64,000 nucleotides of DNA from Circinella umbellata (GCA_025093555.1 JAIWNF010000053.1:242743-306742); one strand, 5' to 3'; numbered from the stretch's first letter, positions 1 to 12,995 are shown. Notes: generated by a model from the letters alone, not told the origin. Program-made: numbers and translations.

Positions 1-354
1 GGTACGTTGCGATTGGTTGGAACGCGAGGACTTCGAGATGATATACTGTTATTTATAGCTGTAGAGCAAGCAGAAAAAAGATATTGAACTAGGATTACAA
101 CAAACAACCACTAAACAAACCTGGAAAATTTCTCAACTTCAACGAGAAAAAAGCTATTTACAAGCTACAAATTACTCTTCTATCACTACTACTCATACTA
201 ATAATAACATGATAAATAATAATTGTTATAATAATGCAACCACAAAAATAACTTTTCCTTAAATTAACAGCAAGTTCAGCAACAACAAATTCTTATCTGG
301 AAAATTTTATTGCAGATGAGGCTACTTATGTTCTTTTAGCGACTTTTTTGTAAT
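1..354 (+). pseudogene. Possible 3' end or remnant of an unidentified gene at the left edge
   Basis: Two short open stretches look protein-like. One starts near 59 after a possible splice acceptor and reads a Gln/Lys-rich, coiled-coil-like peptide (KDIELGLQQTTTKQTW... then SQLQREKSYLQ) that runs into Asn-rich sequence and stops near 262. The other, 262-351, lies in a different frame and contains SYLENFIADEATYVLLATFL before a TAA. They can only be joined by an intron or a frameshift, and the upstream part lies outside the window. I do not recognise the family. It could be the end of a live gene, a pseudogene, or chance open frame. Confidence 0.25.
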
Positions 355-2310
355 ACTACGTGCTGATCAATAATTATTGTCAAACTGACTTGGCAAAGAT
401 TAAAAAAGAAGTAGTAGTAATAATGTTGATGACATTCTTATCGGTATCGGTATCGTTTTCGCGTCTTCTAGTGTTTCAAACATGGTAGTAAATGTTATGA
501 TGTGACAGGTGAAAATGGTGTAGTAGCAAAAGCTATTGCAGAAATGGTACGATTTTTGGTACATATAATATCCAGTTCTATTCATTTATTTTAATATTAT
601 ACTAGTGCTACCGTTGATCTCAAATGGTAACTATGTTAATAATTCCATTTTGACGATAGGATGGCAGTGTTTTTTTCTTTTCCTTTTTATAGCAATAGTA
701 CCATCAATATTCTCCTGATCTTTCTCTTTATAGGATCTTTTCATAATTTTATAATCATTCTTATTGTAATTAAGAGAAGAAGAAGAAGAAGGAGGAGGAG
801 AAGAAAGATGTAACATGTCGTTCACTTAGAGTGTAAAAAATAATATAATTTCTATAGCAATCGATGCTGTTTTGCTTATTCCTACGTAATAAATATAAAA
901 TTCCAATATAATATGCCATTGGTTAATTTATGCTCTACTAAAATAAACCGAACAACATTCATTTATCTATTTATTATAAGGTAAAAGCTTTTACTATTAT
1001 TATCGCTGTTACTATCAATACTACTGATTGACATCTTTTCTATTTGTGTACGTACAAATAGTCGAGTCCAATATATATTAGTTCTTCTGATAGCTTAATG
1101 GGTTACACAAGGTCTGAAAGAAATTGTCTGGTGCTTCTATATTATTTTCTTTACGAGATAACATATAGCTAAAATTAATTAAGGACGGTCTATGTTCTTT
1201 TTGTTAACAATATAGTAATATCTATATAATGTACATGGTACATTAAAGTACAATAATAACTTTGTTTTCTAGTATATATATATATATATTGCGCAATACT
1301 AGTTGGGATTGACGCCCGTCAGCATTCGACTAGCAAATATCAGTACCCATACCTTGACGAGCATTCTGGTAAAACCTTCACACAATGGACTGATAGCTAT
1401 TTCCTTAACCAAAATGATTAATAAAGAAATCTGTTCCATTAACTTTACTTACCTTTTCCTCCCGAGCCTTTCTTGCTTCTTTTTTCTTGTATATTCGCTT
1501 TAATAGTAGAATAACCCTTTTAATAGACACCTTTTCTCTTTCTCCATTTTCACAATGTTTCGCTCCCTTCTTTATTTTCAAAGTTTCCTCCGTAGTATCC
1601 CCTTCCGCGCCTATTTACCTATCTTTCAAAAGAGGTTCTTTTTTTTTTCTTTTTACTTTTCTAATTCGTTTTATGAGTCGTCTCAATCATATGTCTTTTG
1701 AGACGCTGGATTATAGAAGACAATAAAAAAGCAAAACCATTTTCAACGGATGTATATAAATGATTATTATTGTTTGAAATTTTTATAGTAGATTTTGTTT
1801 TTCTTCCATCACTTCATACGTAACTTTTTTTTTTGCATCAGAATAAATTTCATCTCCTGGTGGACATTTTGTCTGGGGTTTGTAGATTCCTATATTGATG
1901 AGCATTTACGAAAATATGGTTTTACGTAGTTCTCATAATAATAATAATAATGAGTGTCAACTAGTTTGATCATATACAGTATGTATGTTATCTTTAAACA
2001 TAGATACTTGAAACGTTAAGCAAGTTAATGCTCACAAAGAATGAAATGTTTTTAAAATATAACGTCAACAAACAATATACTGTACGTAAAAGCGTGCTGG
2101 TATCTTCTCTTTGGTTCTTTGATCCTGTATAGTCGCATCATTAAAATTGTATTACAAAAACACAATGTCTTAATAGATTTATTAGCAGAAGTTCTTAATA
2201 TTCAAAAAAAAATAACGATTTGCGCCAAAAAAAAAAAAAAAGAAATATGGGAAGAGAAAGAAAGTGCTTCGAAGAGACAGAACTAAAAAGGAGCTGTCTA
2301 CATTAGCTTT
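355..2310. other. Intergenic, AT-rich, no convincing gene
   Basis: The stretch holds short open frames on both strands (for example a Ser/Pro/Lys-rich 64-codon minus frame at 631-825), several TA tracts (near 1274-1289) and poly-T/poly-A runs. None has recognisable motifs or splices to a longer frame that I could find. The right end (about 2160-2310) is probably the 3' untranslated region of the glutaryl-CoA dehydrogenase gene. Confidence 0.4.
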
Positions 2311-4259
2311 CTAATAAAATGCTTGAATACCAGTAATGCTCTTGCCTAAGATCAGTGCGTGGATATCCGATGTGCCTTCATAGGTATTAACACTTTCCAA
2401 ATTGCAAAGATGTCGAATAACATGATATTCATCCACAATACCATTGCCACCTAACATATCACGGCAGTCGCGTGCGATTTGCAATGCTTTACCAGCAGAA
2501 TTTCTCTTTATCATGGAAATCATCTGTGGAGCAGCTCTACCAGCTTCTTTGAGCCTTCCAACATGAAGACATGATTGAAGTGCAAGTGCAATCTATTTAT
2601 AAAAAAAGATAACAGTTAGTATTCTAATTTTTTAAAAAAATTCAATAATCTTTTGTATAAGTGTTGTATGCACCTCAGAGTGGGCATCTGCAAGTTTTTT
2701 TTGAATTAATTGATTGCCAGCAATAGGTTTGCCGAATTGTTTTCTTTCTCTAGTATATTCTCGTGCGACATGCAAACAGGCTTCTGCTGCACCTATAGTT
2801 ATAGTAATGATGGCCGGCCAGCAAATTAGGAAAAAAGTCGACATTTTTTAACATTAAGAATAATAGGCTATTTTACGTACCCAGTGCACCCCAAGCAATG
2901 CCAAATCTTGCATTATTAAGACACCCAAAAGGTCCAGACAAACCCTTTGCACCAGGAAGCATGTTTTCTTTGGGGATTTGAACTTGATCCATCATGACTT
3001 GACCGGTAATAGAGGCTCTCAAAGAAAATTTACCTTCGATTTTGGTTGTTGATAAACCAGGTGTACCCTAATTACCAGGGAATAATAATAGTTTTATTAT
3101 ACTCGTAAAAAAAGACTACGTAGATTTCCCTTTATAAAAAAAATATAACGTACCTTTTCAACAATAAAGCCACGAACAGGCGCACCCTCTTCATCAACAC
3201 TCTTCGCCCAAATAATAAACATATCTGCTATAGGAGCCAAAGTAATCCATGTCTTACTACCATTCAGGACATAGCAATCACCTTCTTCACGTGCAGTTGT
3301 CTCCATGCTGTTTGGGTCAGAGCCATGGTTAGGCTCTGTTAGAGAAAAGCTCGGAATAATAGTACCTTTGGCTATCGTGAAATGTCAATATCATGATATA
3401 CACGTATCTTCATACATACATAATTATTTTATATATAACCATTTTTTCTTTACCTAAACCAGGAAGGTACTTCTGCTTTTGTTCTTCAGAGCCGTAAGTA
3501 TAGATAGGATGCATGACTAAAGAAGAAATAACTGACATGGCCGAACGATATCCCGAATCAACTCTGTATGAAACCATGCCCGAAATTTTTAGTTTATATT
3601 TTTTCTTTCACACGCACAAGATAATTAAGCAAACAGATAATTAAAGTCGCGTAAATTAAATTCCTCATTTCGTATCATACTTATTTGTTTTTTTTACCTT
3701 TCAATTTCACGAGTGATTAAACCATACGCAACAGTAGATGCGCCTGCACATCCATAACCATCAATTGTAGCTCCCAAAAGACCAAGCTCGCCCATTTCAG
3801 CTAGAATTTCAGGATCAAACTCTATTATATAGTGTAATGCCTTCTTTTTTAGTTTTTTTTTATCTTATGGATTTGTATTTATAATTTTGATCTACAGCAA
3901 TAATATCTCATAAATATAAATAAGCTTACGCTCATTTCTAAATGCATTAACAGCACGTGGCATAAGTTTATCTTGGCAATAGCTTCTTGCAACATCTCTA
4001 ATAAAAAAATATAGTTGAGCTTTCTTCTTCTTTTTGGCGTGAAAAAATAAAGCAACATGTAATTTATATTATGTACGTACCTCATGATACGTTCCTCACC
4101 GGTCAATTGAGATTCAAGATCGAAAGGATCTTCCCAGTTATACTTTACATACGTATTTGAAAGACTACCACGAATAGAAGAACTGTTTGAGAAATTTCGT
4201 ATCAAATTTCTATTTAATGAAGCTGGGTTCTTTAAAATAAGTACACGTTGAGCAAACAT
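2311..4259 (-). CDS. GCDH: Glutaryl-CoA dehydrogenase, mitochondrial (8 exons)
   Basis: FAD-dependent acyl-CoA dehydrogenase. In this family it oxidatively decarboxylates glutaryl-CoA to crotonyl-CoA in mitochondrial Lys/Trp degradation and passes electrons to ETF. Exons on the minus strand are 4259-4081, 3997-3930, 3821-3698, 3563-3454, 3371-3154, 3067-2881, 2792-2674 and 2592-2311. They close in frame to 428 residues, a normal length. The N-terminus ([18 protein letters not shown]...) is basic and Ser-rich, like a mitochondrial presequence. Family landmarks are [16 protein letters not shown], the FAD/substrate segment [19 protein letters not shown], and near the C-terminus [20 protein letters not shown], whose Glu after Tyr is the catalytic base in GCDH. 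The start is the first ATG and precedes the presequence. The [15 protein letters not shown] and [12 protein letters not shown] motifs favour GCDH over other acyl-CoA dehydrogenases. Confidence 0.95.
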
Positions 4260-4683
4260 TTCAAAGCTTTAAATAATCAAGAAGAAAAAGAAGAACACGT
4301 AACTTATCAAACTTTATGCAACTTATATGTGCCCAAAAAAATTAAGAGGAAAAAAAAGGTATAGAGTCTACCTTCTCACGGACAGGCATAGTTAGATGGA
4401 ATTTTCCCATGCCTGGTAACGAAATTGATTATATTGTTTGATTTATATATTTCGGTTTATGACTCAAAAAAGAAAGAATTGGGTGAGGTGGGTGGGGGGG
4501 GTGAAAGCAGATACTTATGAACACAAAATGCTTTAGATAAAAAGAAGGAAAGAAGAATAAGAGAAAAAAAAATACTATGAACAAATGAAAGAAAAGTAAA
4601 GGGTCTCAGATAGATAAAGAAGGACTACTACTAAAAAAAACTGAAAGAGAAAAAAACATATTTTTATATAACTACAACCACGT

Positions 4684-7078
4684 TTAATAATAATGGCCCC
4701 ACGGCGCTCCATGTTTGTCTTCTCCCCATGAAGGTTCCTTGACATGAATATTTTGGTCGGGTGGATGATGATGATGATAGTGATGATGATAATGCTGATG
4801 ATACTTATTATTATTGTCATGCTTATGCGTGTTCCACCCTACACTTCGTTTCCGCCTGTTATTATTGGTTTGATTTTCGATAAATTTTTGAAATGAAGGT
4901 GCTGCTGGTGGAGACGGAGGTGTGTTACTTTTGTTACCATTGTTACGTCTCGGTGGACTGTCATGATGATTATGATTATGATAATGCGGATTGTGATGAG
5001 TATGCTGTTGTTGTTGACGACCTCCACTGGCGTTGTTATTATTATTATGACCATGATGATTATTACTACCCTTGCTAATCGTAAGCTTTCGGCTGCTGTT
5101 CCGGCGCCTTCGTCCGGAGCCGCCACCGCGTTGTTGTTGTTGTTGGTGCTGCTGCTGTTCTTCTTGATGACCACTGACAATTGGGAGTTCTTGAACTAAA
5201 TCATCCATCATAAAGACTCCTTCCTGATTATAAACCGATGAAGGTGCAGTTTTTCCATTATTGTTTGATTTTGAATAATGATTGTTGTTATTTTTGATGG
5301 GTGGTCGTCGCTTGTCACTATTCCGACGGATGTTGCTATTGTTATTATTGTTTCCTGTTAAAACTGTTTGCTGTTGCTTGCTGTTTTGATGTTGATGCTG
5401 CTGATGATGATGATAGTGATGATGATATGAACCATAATGTTGTTGTCGTTGTTTTTCTTCTGCGGTGCCAGGTTGTACCAATTGAGACATTTCACTATTA
5501 TGGTCAAGTGAGTCCCGCATCAGTTGTCGTAAATAATCATAATCCGGCTGGTCCGAGAACCGAAGTCCACGAGCATACTCAATAAATTGTAAAAAGCCAC
5601 GAGGCAAACCAGTACACAGATCACTTAACACTGTTTCTTCTTTGAGTTCCTTCATGCGATCCCAACCTGCCTTGGAGTTACGAGCTTGAATGCCAGTCCA
5701 AGGAAGTGATCCCAGAGTGAGTTCCAAAAGTAAATAACCCAGGGATTCAATGTCATCCCTCCGTGAATGTGTTTTGCCCCGATGCACATTTAAGGATGCA
5801 TAGCGTGCAGTACCTGTCTTATTTTTGATCCGCCTTTTACTTTGGGAATAAGGTTTATTGGTAGCCGGATTCCGCCACCAAGTGGCCAAGCCAAAATCTA
5901 CCACAGAAAGTTTAGGAGCCTCGAATGACAATGGCGATGGAGAGGACGAGAATGACGATGACTTATTGAGACCCCATGTTTCGAATATGTCTTGACAGGA
6001 AGGTTTAGGACTGTGGCTGATATTTCCTGATACCATGTGATCATAAATTTCGGCGTACTCGGGTAAATGAAACTCGGATGGAAATAAAAAGTTATCTGGT
6101 TTCACATCACGGTAAACGATACCACGATTATGAGTATCTTCTAATATATATATCTAATTGTATATAATTATAATATAATATTATTGATTAATTAAAGCAA
6201 TTTCGGTTATATGTTCGGCTGTTTTTATAGAAAATGTATTTGGTTCTTTACCATTTGGCAACCTAGTTGCACAACAATATCCAAAGAGATAAATGACACC
6301 GCTTCATATAACTCCCTTAAAGAGGGTCCCAAAAGATCTATTACAATACAAGCAAAATCATCATGTTCTCCATACCATTGACATTGGGGGATACCTCCTG
6401 CATTATTACAAAAAAGGCCAAACTGAGGTTAGTGATCATTTTTTTGGTTCATTCCTGTAATATAAAATTACTTACTTCCACCAGTTAAAATGTCATACAT
6501 GATACTTTCATGCTTTAATTGAGGAGAATGTACATCCAAAGGTTCACGCTTAATGGCATAACGACAATGAGTGTCAATGTCTTGTACTATCATTTACACA
6601 TAAAAAAATTATAATAAAAAATAAATGAACTAATGTCACGATACACAAGCAATTTTTTTTTTTTTCATCACGAGGTTTTTTTTACATTTTTTTATTAGAA
6701 AAAAGGAAAGTAAAGCTCACCTTCAAATACTTCGCCAAAGGAACCTTCACCGATTCTCGACAAAACAATCCATTGATCTCCAACAATAACATCTCTACTA
6801 TTTGTACTAAGAGTGCTGTCAAGCGAAGATGCCCTCATGCTGTTCTGTTGTGGTGTTTGTTGCTTGTGTTTATGCGGCGGAGAAGGAGGCAGAGCTGTGT
6901 ACGACGTTAACATGCCACCTGATTGGATCGTATGCGGCTTCGAGGAATACTTTTGCTGTTTGTTCTGTCGTCGACTTAAACTACCATAATTATTACCACC
7001 GACACTGACACCACCACCAGTAGTAGTAACCATTGCTGTTGTTGTAACAGACTTTTGAATCGAGTAAACAGTTGTCAT
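4684..7078 (-). CDS. CK1-family Ser/Thr protein kinase with His/Asn/Gln-rich tail (4 exons)
   Basis: Exons are 7078-6721, 6586-6476, 6397-6252 and 6153-4684, giving 694 residues. After a Ser/Thr/Pro/Gln-rich leader of about 100 residues comes a kinase fold: Gly loop G110-E-G-S-F-G, Lys132 (YAIKREP), Glu146 (HES), catalytic loop YRDVKPDN (Asp221, with Tyr where HRD is usual) and DFG at Asp291. The activation-segment signature GTARYASLNVHRGKTHSRRDD and LLGPSLRELY are diagnostic of casein kinase 1 rather than APE-type kinases. About 50 extra residues separate the catalytic loop from DFG (70 residues between the two Asp; about 21 in typical CK1). The last 250 residues are low complexity, with tracts of His, Asn and Gln and basic patches. 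The family phosphorylates acidic or pre-phosphorylated Ser/Thr; the target here is unknown. It is not an obvious orthologue of Hrr25 or Yck. Confidence 0.9.
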
Positions 7079-8340
7079 AAAAGTCGCGTGGTCAAAGCGG
7101 AAAAAGTATGGGCGCGGCAGCAGCTACGGGGGGGAAGTGTCGAAATCAAGTTTTGGTCGAAATTGGAGCAAGCGACAATAAAAACTGAACGCTTTTTTTT
7201 TGTACTGATTTTTGTTAAATGAGAGTGAATTAAAAAGAAGTGAATTCAAGGAACAAAAAACTTTAGAAAGAAATATTGTGTGTTATTATATATAAATAAA
7301 AATAAAGATAAAAAACGTTGAAGTCAATCCGCAGGAATGAAATAAAAAAAAAGAAGTTCACTATCTTTTCTTCCTTCTCTTTTTTCTAACCCTATTGCGA
7401 ATGAACAACAACCGTTTTTGAGGGTTAAAAAACTTGTAGTTGTAGTGTAGTTTCCCTTGGCTCTTTACACTACAACAATCGTATAGTAAAGAGGACAGAG
7501 TGTATTTGGCGTGAGTGAGAGTGAAAAACAAATTGAATTATTGAAGTGTGTTGATTTTATGTTATAAAGTTAAAAAAGCTGGTTTTTGTTTGTGCGTTGT
7601 TGTTTGAATGATAGAAAAAAAATAAAGGAAAAAGAAATGAAAAAAAAGGTGGTGTGAGAAAGAAAAAAATAGAAAAAAAAACTTTGGGGGGGGGACTGAA
7701 AAGTAAGGCAAATGGGGTCACCTTTTGTTGGAGAGTAAAGAAATGGAACGCCCACTTTTTTTTTCTTTTTGGGATGTATAATTAATCCAATTTTTATTTT
7801 AGAAGGTTATAAATAAGTAAATATGATTTACTGCTAAAGAACAACGATCTCTTTCTCTACACACTTACTATTCAAATATATTTTATTAAACAAATTTGAT
7901 ATGCTAAGGTTACACATGAATAAAAGGAAAGTGACAACTGGTTCCATTTCCACCATTGGATGTTTCAGTCAAAAACTCTCTTCCGACACTTTTTTTTTCC
8001 TTTAAATATCTATTATTATTGTTTAGTGTTGCGAATTCAACTTTTCTTGTTTATAAATGAATATCTTTAATTTGTAGATTTATAGTAATGGTTGTTTCTC
8101 CCAATGGTAGTTTTATTCTTTGTCGAATTAGGTACAAATAGTTAACATATAAACTTGAGAATCGATAGGGTAATAAATAACGGCATTACTGAAACAACAT
8201 TTGTCGTACCCATCAAAAAACTGGTAATAAAAGGGAAAATAACCGATTTATCACTACCCAAACTGTTTTAATTAATTATTATATTAGTGTGTGATTTTTT
8301 TTTTTTAAAAAAAAAAGAAACTATATATCTGTGACAACAA
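7079..8340. other. Intergenic region upstream of the CK1 gene
   Basis: This is the upstream region of the minus-strand kinase. It has poly-A/poly-T runs, G-runs (7685-7693) and purine/pyrimidine-biased stretches typical of fungal 5' regions. The 61-codon minus frame at 7570-7755 is Phe/Ser/Leu low complexity read from a poly-purine tract, not a gene. No TATA box or transcription-factor site could be assigned with confidence. Confidence 0.4.
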
Positions 8341-8344
8341 TAAA

Positions 8345-9770
8345 TTATAGCAATAGCAAACCATCCAGCTGAGATGTACAGCCAATAGCTATGGTGTGAC
8401 AACTTCTTTGGCCAATGATGTTAAGGGATAAATCGGGCTTCATGCTATTTCCATTATTGCTGATGTAGCCGCACTTGCACCTGCTAATACGGAAATAAAT
8501 CAGCATTTTCATAATAACTACCATATAGCGATAAAACATTTTTTTTTCACTGCCTCGTAATGTCGAGTAACCAAGAAATAAACTCTATGAATAAATACTA
8601 CCTAGATTGGGTAAAAAACAAAAAGCTGTTAATAATAATCGTTAATCCTATTAACATCATCTTCTAGAATAAGTCATAGTTATTGTTCTTACCCATTTAT
8701 CCGGAGCTTTGAAAGCGTTGTCATTACTACAAAAGTTATCAGCAATGTAATGATTCATCATTGCCTATAGAAATTTCTGTTCCTACGTACGTTGTAACAA
8801 GAATGATCCGCAGGTATATGGGACGCGGCTTCAAACTACTGTAACTAACGCGGTCATTGTTATGATAGTTCTCATCTTGTTGCTGATGCTGTTAGCCTTC
8901 CTCCTCATGCAGTGGTTGCTGGGTTTCGTGTCTGACTTCAGTTCGTCACCTTATGTTTCAAAAAGGCACCAACAACCATAATATTAACTTAATTGGATAC
9001 CACAAAAAATATAATATGTTACTATCCATGATTTTCTCTATTCTAAAATTACAGCAGCTAATAAAAGAGCAACTAATGCACCAACTCTATCGCATGCTAA
9101 ATTGATAAAGAATAAGCAAGAAAAAGATTAATGAGTTGTACAGCTATATCAATTTTATGAGATATATAAAAGTAAGAATGGGATAAACAGGTAAAAGAAA
9201 AAAAAGAAGACTGCTTTATCATCTACTGAGCAAAAAAAAATAGTACGTATAAATGTGTTACGCGGTGTTTCTCCACAAATGACTTTGGTTGAGGACTACA
9301 TAAGCGCCCTGCCAAATGCAATATGAATTATAAAGCAGCACATTACTGGTAAAGGTATGTGGTGTAATAATACATCTAAATACGAACCAAAACTACAGAT
9401 AAGCGTCCAATTACATAACCCAGCTTTTGCTTGTGATGTCTTTCGAATAGGATTTATTTGTAAACGCAGCTATAAAATAAACAAAAAACAAATTGGTGGA
9501 CCCATCAACAAGGTGTAATTAACGGCAAAACTTTTTATAATATTTACTTACCAATAAAATAATCTGATGTAGTGCATAAAAATTAATTTCATGTCGAATC
9601 GTAAATTAGGTAGGATAGCACCCGATATTTGCATCTTGCATACTGCCGACAGTTTGAGTGTAAAAGATTATATGAAGTAAGAGTGATTTCCGTCGCATAA
9701 TAGTATTTTTTTTTTTTTTGCTGAACGTTCCCTCCGTCACCACGTTTCCTCCGTCACCTTTTTGTCATAA
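8345..9770 (-). pseudogene. Decayed or unresolved minus-strand membrane-protein gene
   Basis: Several minus-strand segments look exonic. One ends at 9552 (IRHEINFYALHQIILL) with a good GTAAGT donor. The next begins at 9469 after TATAG and reads LRLQINPIRKTSQAKAG, then a hydrophobic run (CSFGSYLDVLLHH, PVMCCFIIHIAFGR), and meets an in-frame TAG at 9298-9296. A third, 9096-9038, reads CDRVGALVALLLAAVILE then TAG, a plausible C-terminal membrane segment. Further fragments lie near 8960-8780 (KSDTKPSNHCMRRKANSISN...) and 8590-8345. I could not join them into one frame, so this is either a pseudogene or a gene with exons I missed. The family is not recognised. Confidence 0.4.
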
Positions 9771-10269
9771 ACAGATAGTATTAATTCCCTTGGTATTACT
9801 ATACAACCAATAAAACTTGTAGATTCGGTGTGTTAACAACTTGAATAGGTGATTGGTATAAAAACCATCATGTGTAGTATGTGACACCATTTACACTGAC
9901 TACGAGAAATAACCAGCTGGAAGAAAAATCAATATTGTTTTAGCATCAAATGTAGAAAATAAAACAGGAGTAAACTTGAGGGAGCATTGGCGTGAGTTTT
10001 CTCTTTTGCTTATGGCTAGTAAATATGATATAAGCGTCTTGTGTACTTATCAATGGTTTTTACGATGTACATATTATAGGTACAACTATTCTATCAAAGA
10101 AATGTATGGGCCTAATTTATGTGATTATTACAAATGTTTTTATACTAAAATCACGTGGCTGGGAGCAATGATAGCCCCCCATTATGATTCAGATAAATTG
10201 ATTATCAAAAAAACTTTCTTCTTCGCTTTTTCTTTTTATCATACGATTATATTTAAATCAGTCGTATTT
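9740..10269. other. Upstream region of the first HIBCH-like gene
   Basis: No gene is supported here. A short direct repeat, CCTCCGTCACC, occurs twice (about 9730 and 9748). A plus frame runs through 9976-10398 and contains the true first exon of the downstream gene. Its upstream half is Tyr/Cys/Phe-rich, shows no family resemblance and is probably untranslated. Confidence 0.4.
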
Positions 10270-12483
10270 ATGCCTATCAAACCATCTCAAATCGATGCTC
10301 ATATCCGAACGAGTAATGATAAAATTGCGGCCCGTCGATTACTTGCATTAAAGAATCGTTTATCTGATGGAACACCAGCTAGAATTCCGGTAACTTAATA
10401 AAGAGAATAAATAATCTTCCTACGCGCGCGTAAAGAAACTAATCAATATTTCGGTCCATGGTTATGCTATTACAACATTGCAAATAGGCTACATCAAAAA
10501 AATTTGATCCAAAATTAACTGAGACTGATGATAATGTAATACACAAGCAATCATCCATAAAGTAGATTCATCCTTCCTACAACACGATAGCTGTTATTTT
10601 GTCGTTATTTGTACTAATCATGAGAGATATGGTATATATATATATATACGTGTGTGTGTGTGTGTGTGTGTGTAGGCTGAAGTTGTGATACGACAACATC
10701 CAAGCGGCTTAAGCAAGATTCGCTTGAATCGCCCAACAAAGTTGAATGCGATTAGTTTCAATATGTGTGATATTATAAGTCAAGCTGTATTGGTATGTGG
10801 ATAAAAATGTATAAAAAAAAAGAAAAGAAAAAGTTGGAAAACAATAATTTCAAAAAGGAAAAAAGAGAAAATGATGACTAATACTATGTAGGCATGGGAA
10901 AACCTCGAAACGAGCAAAGCAATTCTTATAACTTCTGAGGGGAGAAAGGCGTTTTGTGCAGGCGGTGATATTCGAGGTAAATAAATATTATGCATGTTTT
11001 CTTTTTTTGGAAAAGATAACTAATGATTATATGTAGATTTGGTGGATTTGGAGCTACAAGGTCGACACGAAGAATGTATAGCCTTATTCCAAAAACATCC
11101 TCGCTTGAATCATACAGTTGGAAGTATCAATAAGCCATTAATTGCGTTTATGGATGGAATGATTAGTATGTATATATTCTTAGAGAAATAAATTACATGT
11201 TTGGGTGGTTGCTTTTTACTAATTATGCTTTGGGAAAAAAAAACAGTGGGTGGTGGTGTTGGTCTTACAATCAGTGCCCCGTTTCGGGTTGCCACCGAGA
11301 ATACAATTCATGCAATGCCAGAAACAATGATAGGCCATTTTCCCGATGCAAGTGCATCATTTTGGATGCCTCGGCTAGACGGGTTTCTTGGACTTTACCT
11401 CATGCTTACGGGGCGACGATTACATGGACCAGATGTGTAGTATGTAAAAAAAATCTGCACCACATATCATGAAAAAGACAAAAGATGATAGTGTTCATTC
11501 AATCTTTGAATTCTAATTAGTTATTCTGGCATCGCGACACACTATGTTCAATCAAAAGATTTAGCTGAGCTTGAAATGGCTCTTGAAGAGCTTGCATCGA
11601 AAACCAGTGAGGTTTTGGAATTACATGACATTAATGCTGTAATTGACAGGTTTTCGGTTGATATGGAAGAGAAAGAACTTCCATTTTCATTAGGCGGTAA
11701 TAGTTGGCAAGCCATTAATAGGTATGGTTTTTTATTTGCTCTCACATTATTATACAACTAAATTATTTTTGTTAGAATACAATGTCTAAAACAGAAGCTA
11801 ATTCATTAAGCCCTTTTTTGTGTATAGATGCTTTCAACATAATACTATGGAAAAGATAGTTGCTGCCCTCAAGGAAGAAAAAGTTGCCGTTTCATGGGCA
11901 AAAGAAACATATGATCTTCTCAGTAGAATGTCACCGACATCACTGAAACTTTCTTTGCAATTATATCATACTGGAGCAAATCTTTGTTTTGTGGATTGTA
12001 TGCGACTTGAGTATCAATTAACAAACCTAACTTTGGTAAGAATAATATCATATACATTCTCTCACAGGATTTTTTTAATTTTTTGCATAAGAACCGCATT
12101 GCTGTGCGAGATTTTTTTCTACCTTTTTGTATACTAATAATTATAGAATTTGTCAGGCAAGCAAGGAATTTGCTGAAGGGGCACGAGCAGCTCTTATCAC
12201 CAAGACAGCACCAAACTGGGACCCGCCAACTTTGGAGCAAGTCGATGCCAATGAGATAAAGAAACGTTTCTTTGATACACCTATCGGTAACCCACTTCAG
12301 ACATTACTTGAAGGGGGGAATTTTATTGAATATCCACATAAACCTTTTATTTTACCAAGATGTTCCGAGATTTTAGATGTAGCGAATAAGATGGGTCACT
12401 ATGAAACTGTTAAATACTTTATGAATATATACAATGGAAAAAAAGGAGTCAAAACCAAAGTTGTTAGCGTTTTAAATAAATAG
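10270..12483 (+). CDS. 3-hydroxyisobutyryl-CoA hydrolase-like protein, copy 1 (8 exons)
   Basis: Crotonase-fold hydrolase; the family cleaves 3-hydroxyisobutyryl-CoA in valine catabolism (HIBCH, yeast Ehd3). Exons are 10270-10389, 10676-10792, 10892-10976, 11037-11165, 11247-11439, 11521-11721, 11828-12035 and 12157-12483, 459 residues. Landmarks are IRLNRPTKLNAI, the oxyanion-hole segment KAFCAGGDIR, the Gly-rich GMIMGGGVGLTISAPFR, and MPETMIGHFPDASASFWMPR, where HIBCH proteins keep a Glu and an Asp (usually MPE..IG.FPD.G). The usual GGG after FPD is ASAS. Intron positions match those of the second copy at 33344-35513. The N-terminus (MPIKPSQIDAHIRTSNDK...) has no clear mitochondrial presequence, unlike copy 2. 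The first exon and its ATG are the least certain part; intron 1 contains a (TA)n(TG)n microsatellite. Confidence 0.88.
10634..10673. repeat. (TA)n/(TG)n microsatellite in an intron
   Basis: Alternating TA then TG dinucleotides abut the splice acceptor of intron 1 of the first HIBCH-like gene. The TG run serves as part of the polypyrimidine-like context before the AG. Confidence 0.8.
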
Positions 12484-12995
12484 AGAAAGTAAAGAGACAT
12501 GTCAAATTTCAACATAATCGGGATGACTGGATTGTTGGATTATTATCTACATAAGTGGTGTGCCTGCAAATTATTAGAAAAGCTTGTCCCCCCAGTTACT
12601 TTTTATGACAGAATATAGCTGTGGTATTTCCACACAGTAATAAATAGCATACTAACTCCTTCTGTAAACGCATTGACGTTTCAAGCTGCTAATGTAGTTT
12701 TGCTCAGTTGAAGGTTCTTATATTCGAGTTGATTTTTACTGTTGCATGTGGCCAAAGTTACAAGGATATATATGTTTATTCCTCTCTTTTTGATAATAAC
12801 AATTCATCTGGAATATATAAAAAAATTGAGATAGAACCAGAGTGAGAACTTTATTTTACACGAAGAATGAATGCATATATTATATCATGCTTTATGACTT
12901 CCAAAGCTCTAAATTTATTTTAAGTCTTCAGAAATTTATTATTAAATCCCGCAAACTCATACAGCTTTTAGTTTCTTTTTTCTTGCTAAGGTAGA
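12484..12995. other. Intergenic region between HIBCH-like copy 1 and WDR82
   Basis: About 510 bp between two plus-strand genes. I see no open frame with family resemblance and no RNA gene. The last 100 bp are presumably the WDR82 promoter and 5' leader; the ATG chosen for WDR82 begins the first recognisable part of the protein. Confidence 0.5.

Noticed and set aside
4839..5585. Several long frames on both strands inside the CK1 gene tail (Tyr/Asp- or Ile-rich)
   Set aside because: They are shadows of the His/Asn/Gln trinucleotide tracts of the kinase's last exon and have no family features.
9976..10269. N-terminal extension of HIBCH-like copy 1 from an upstream ATG
   Set aside because: The extension is Tyr/Cys/Phe-rich with no similarity to the family or to a presequence; the ATG at 10270 is the better start, though not certain.
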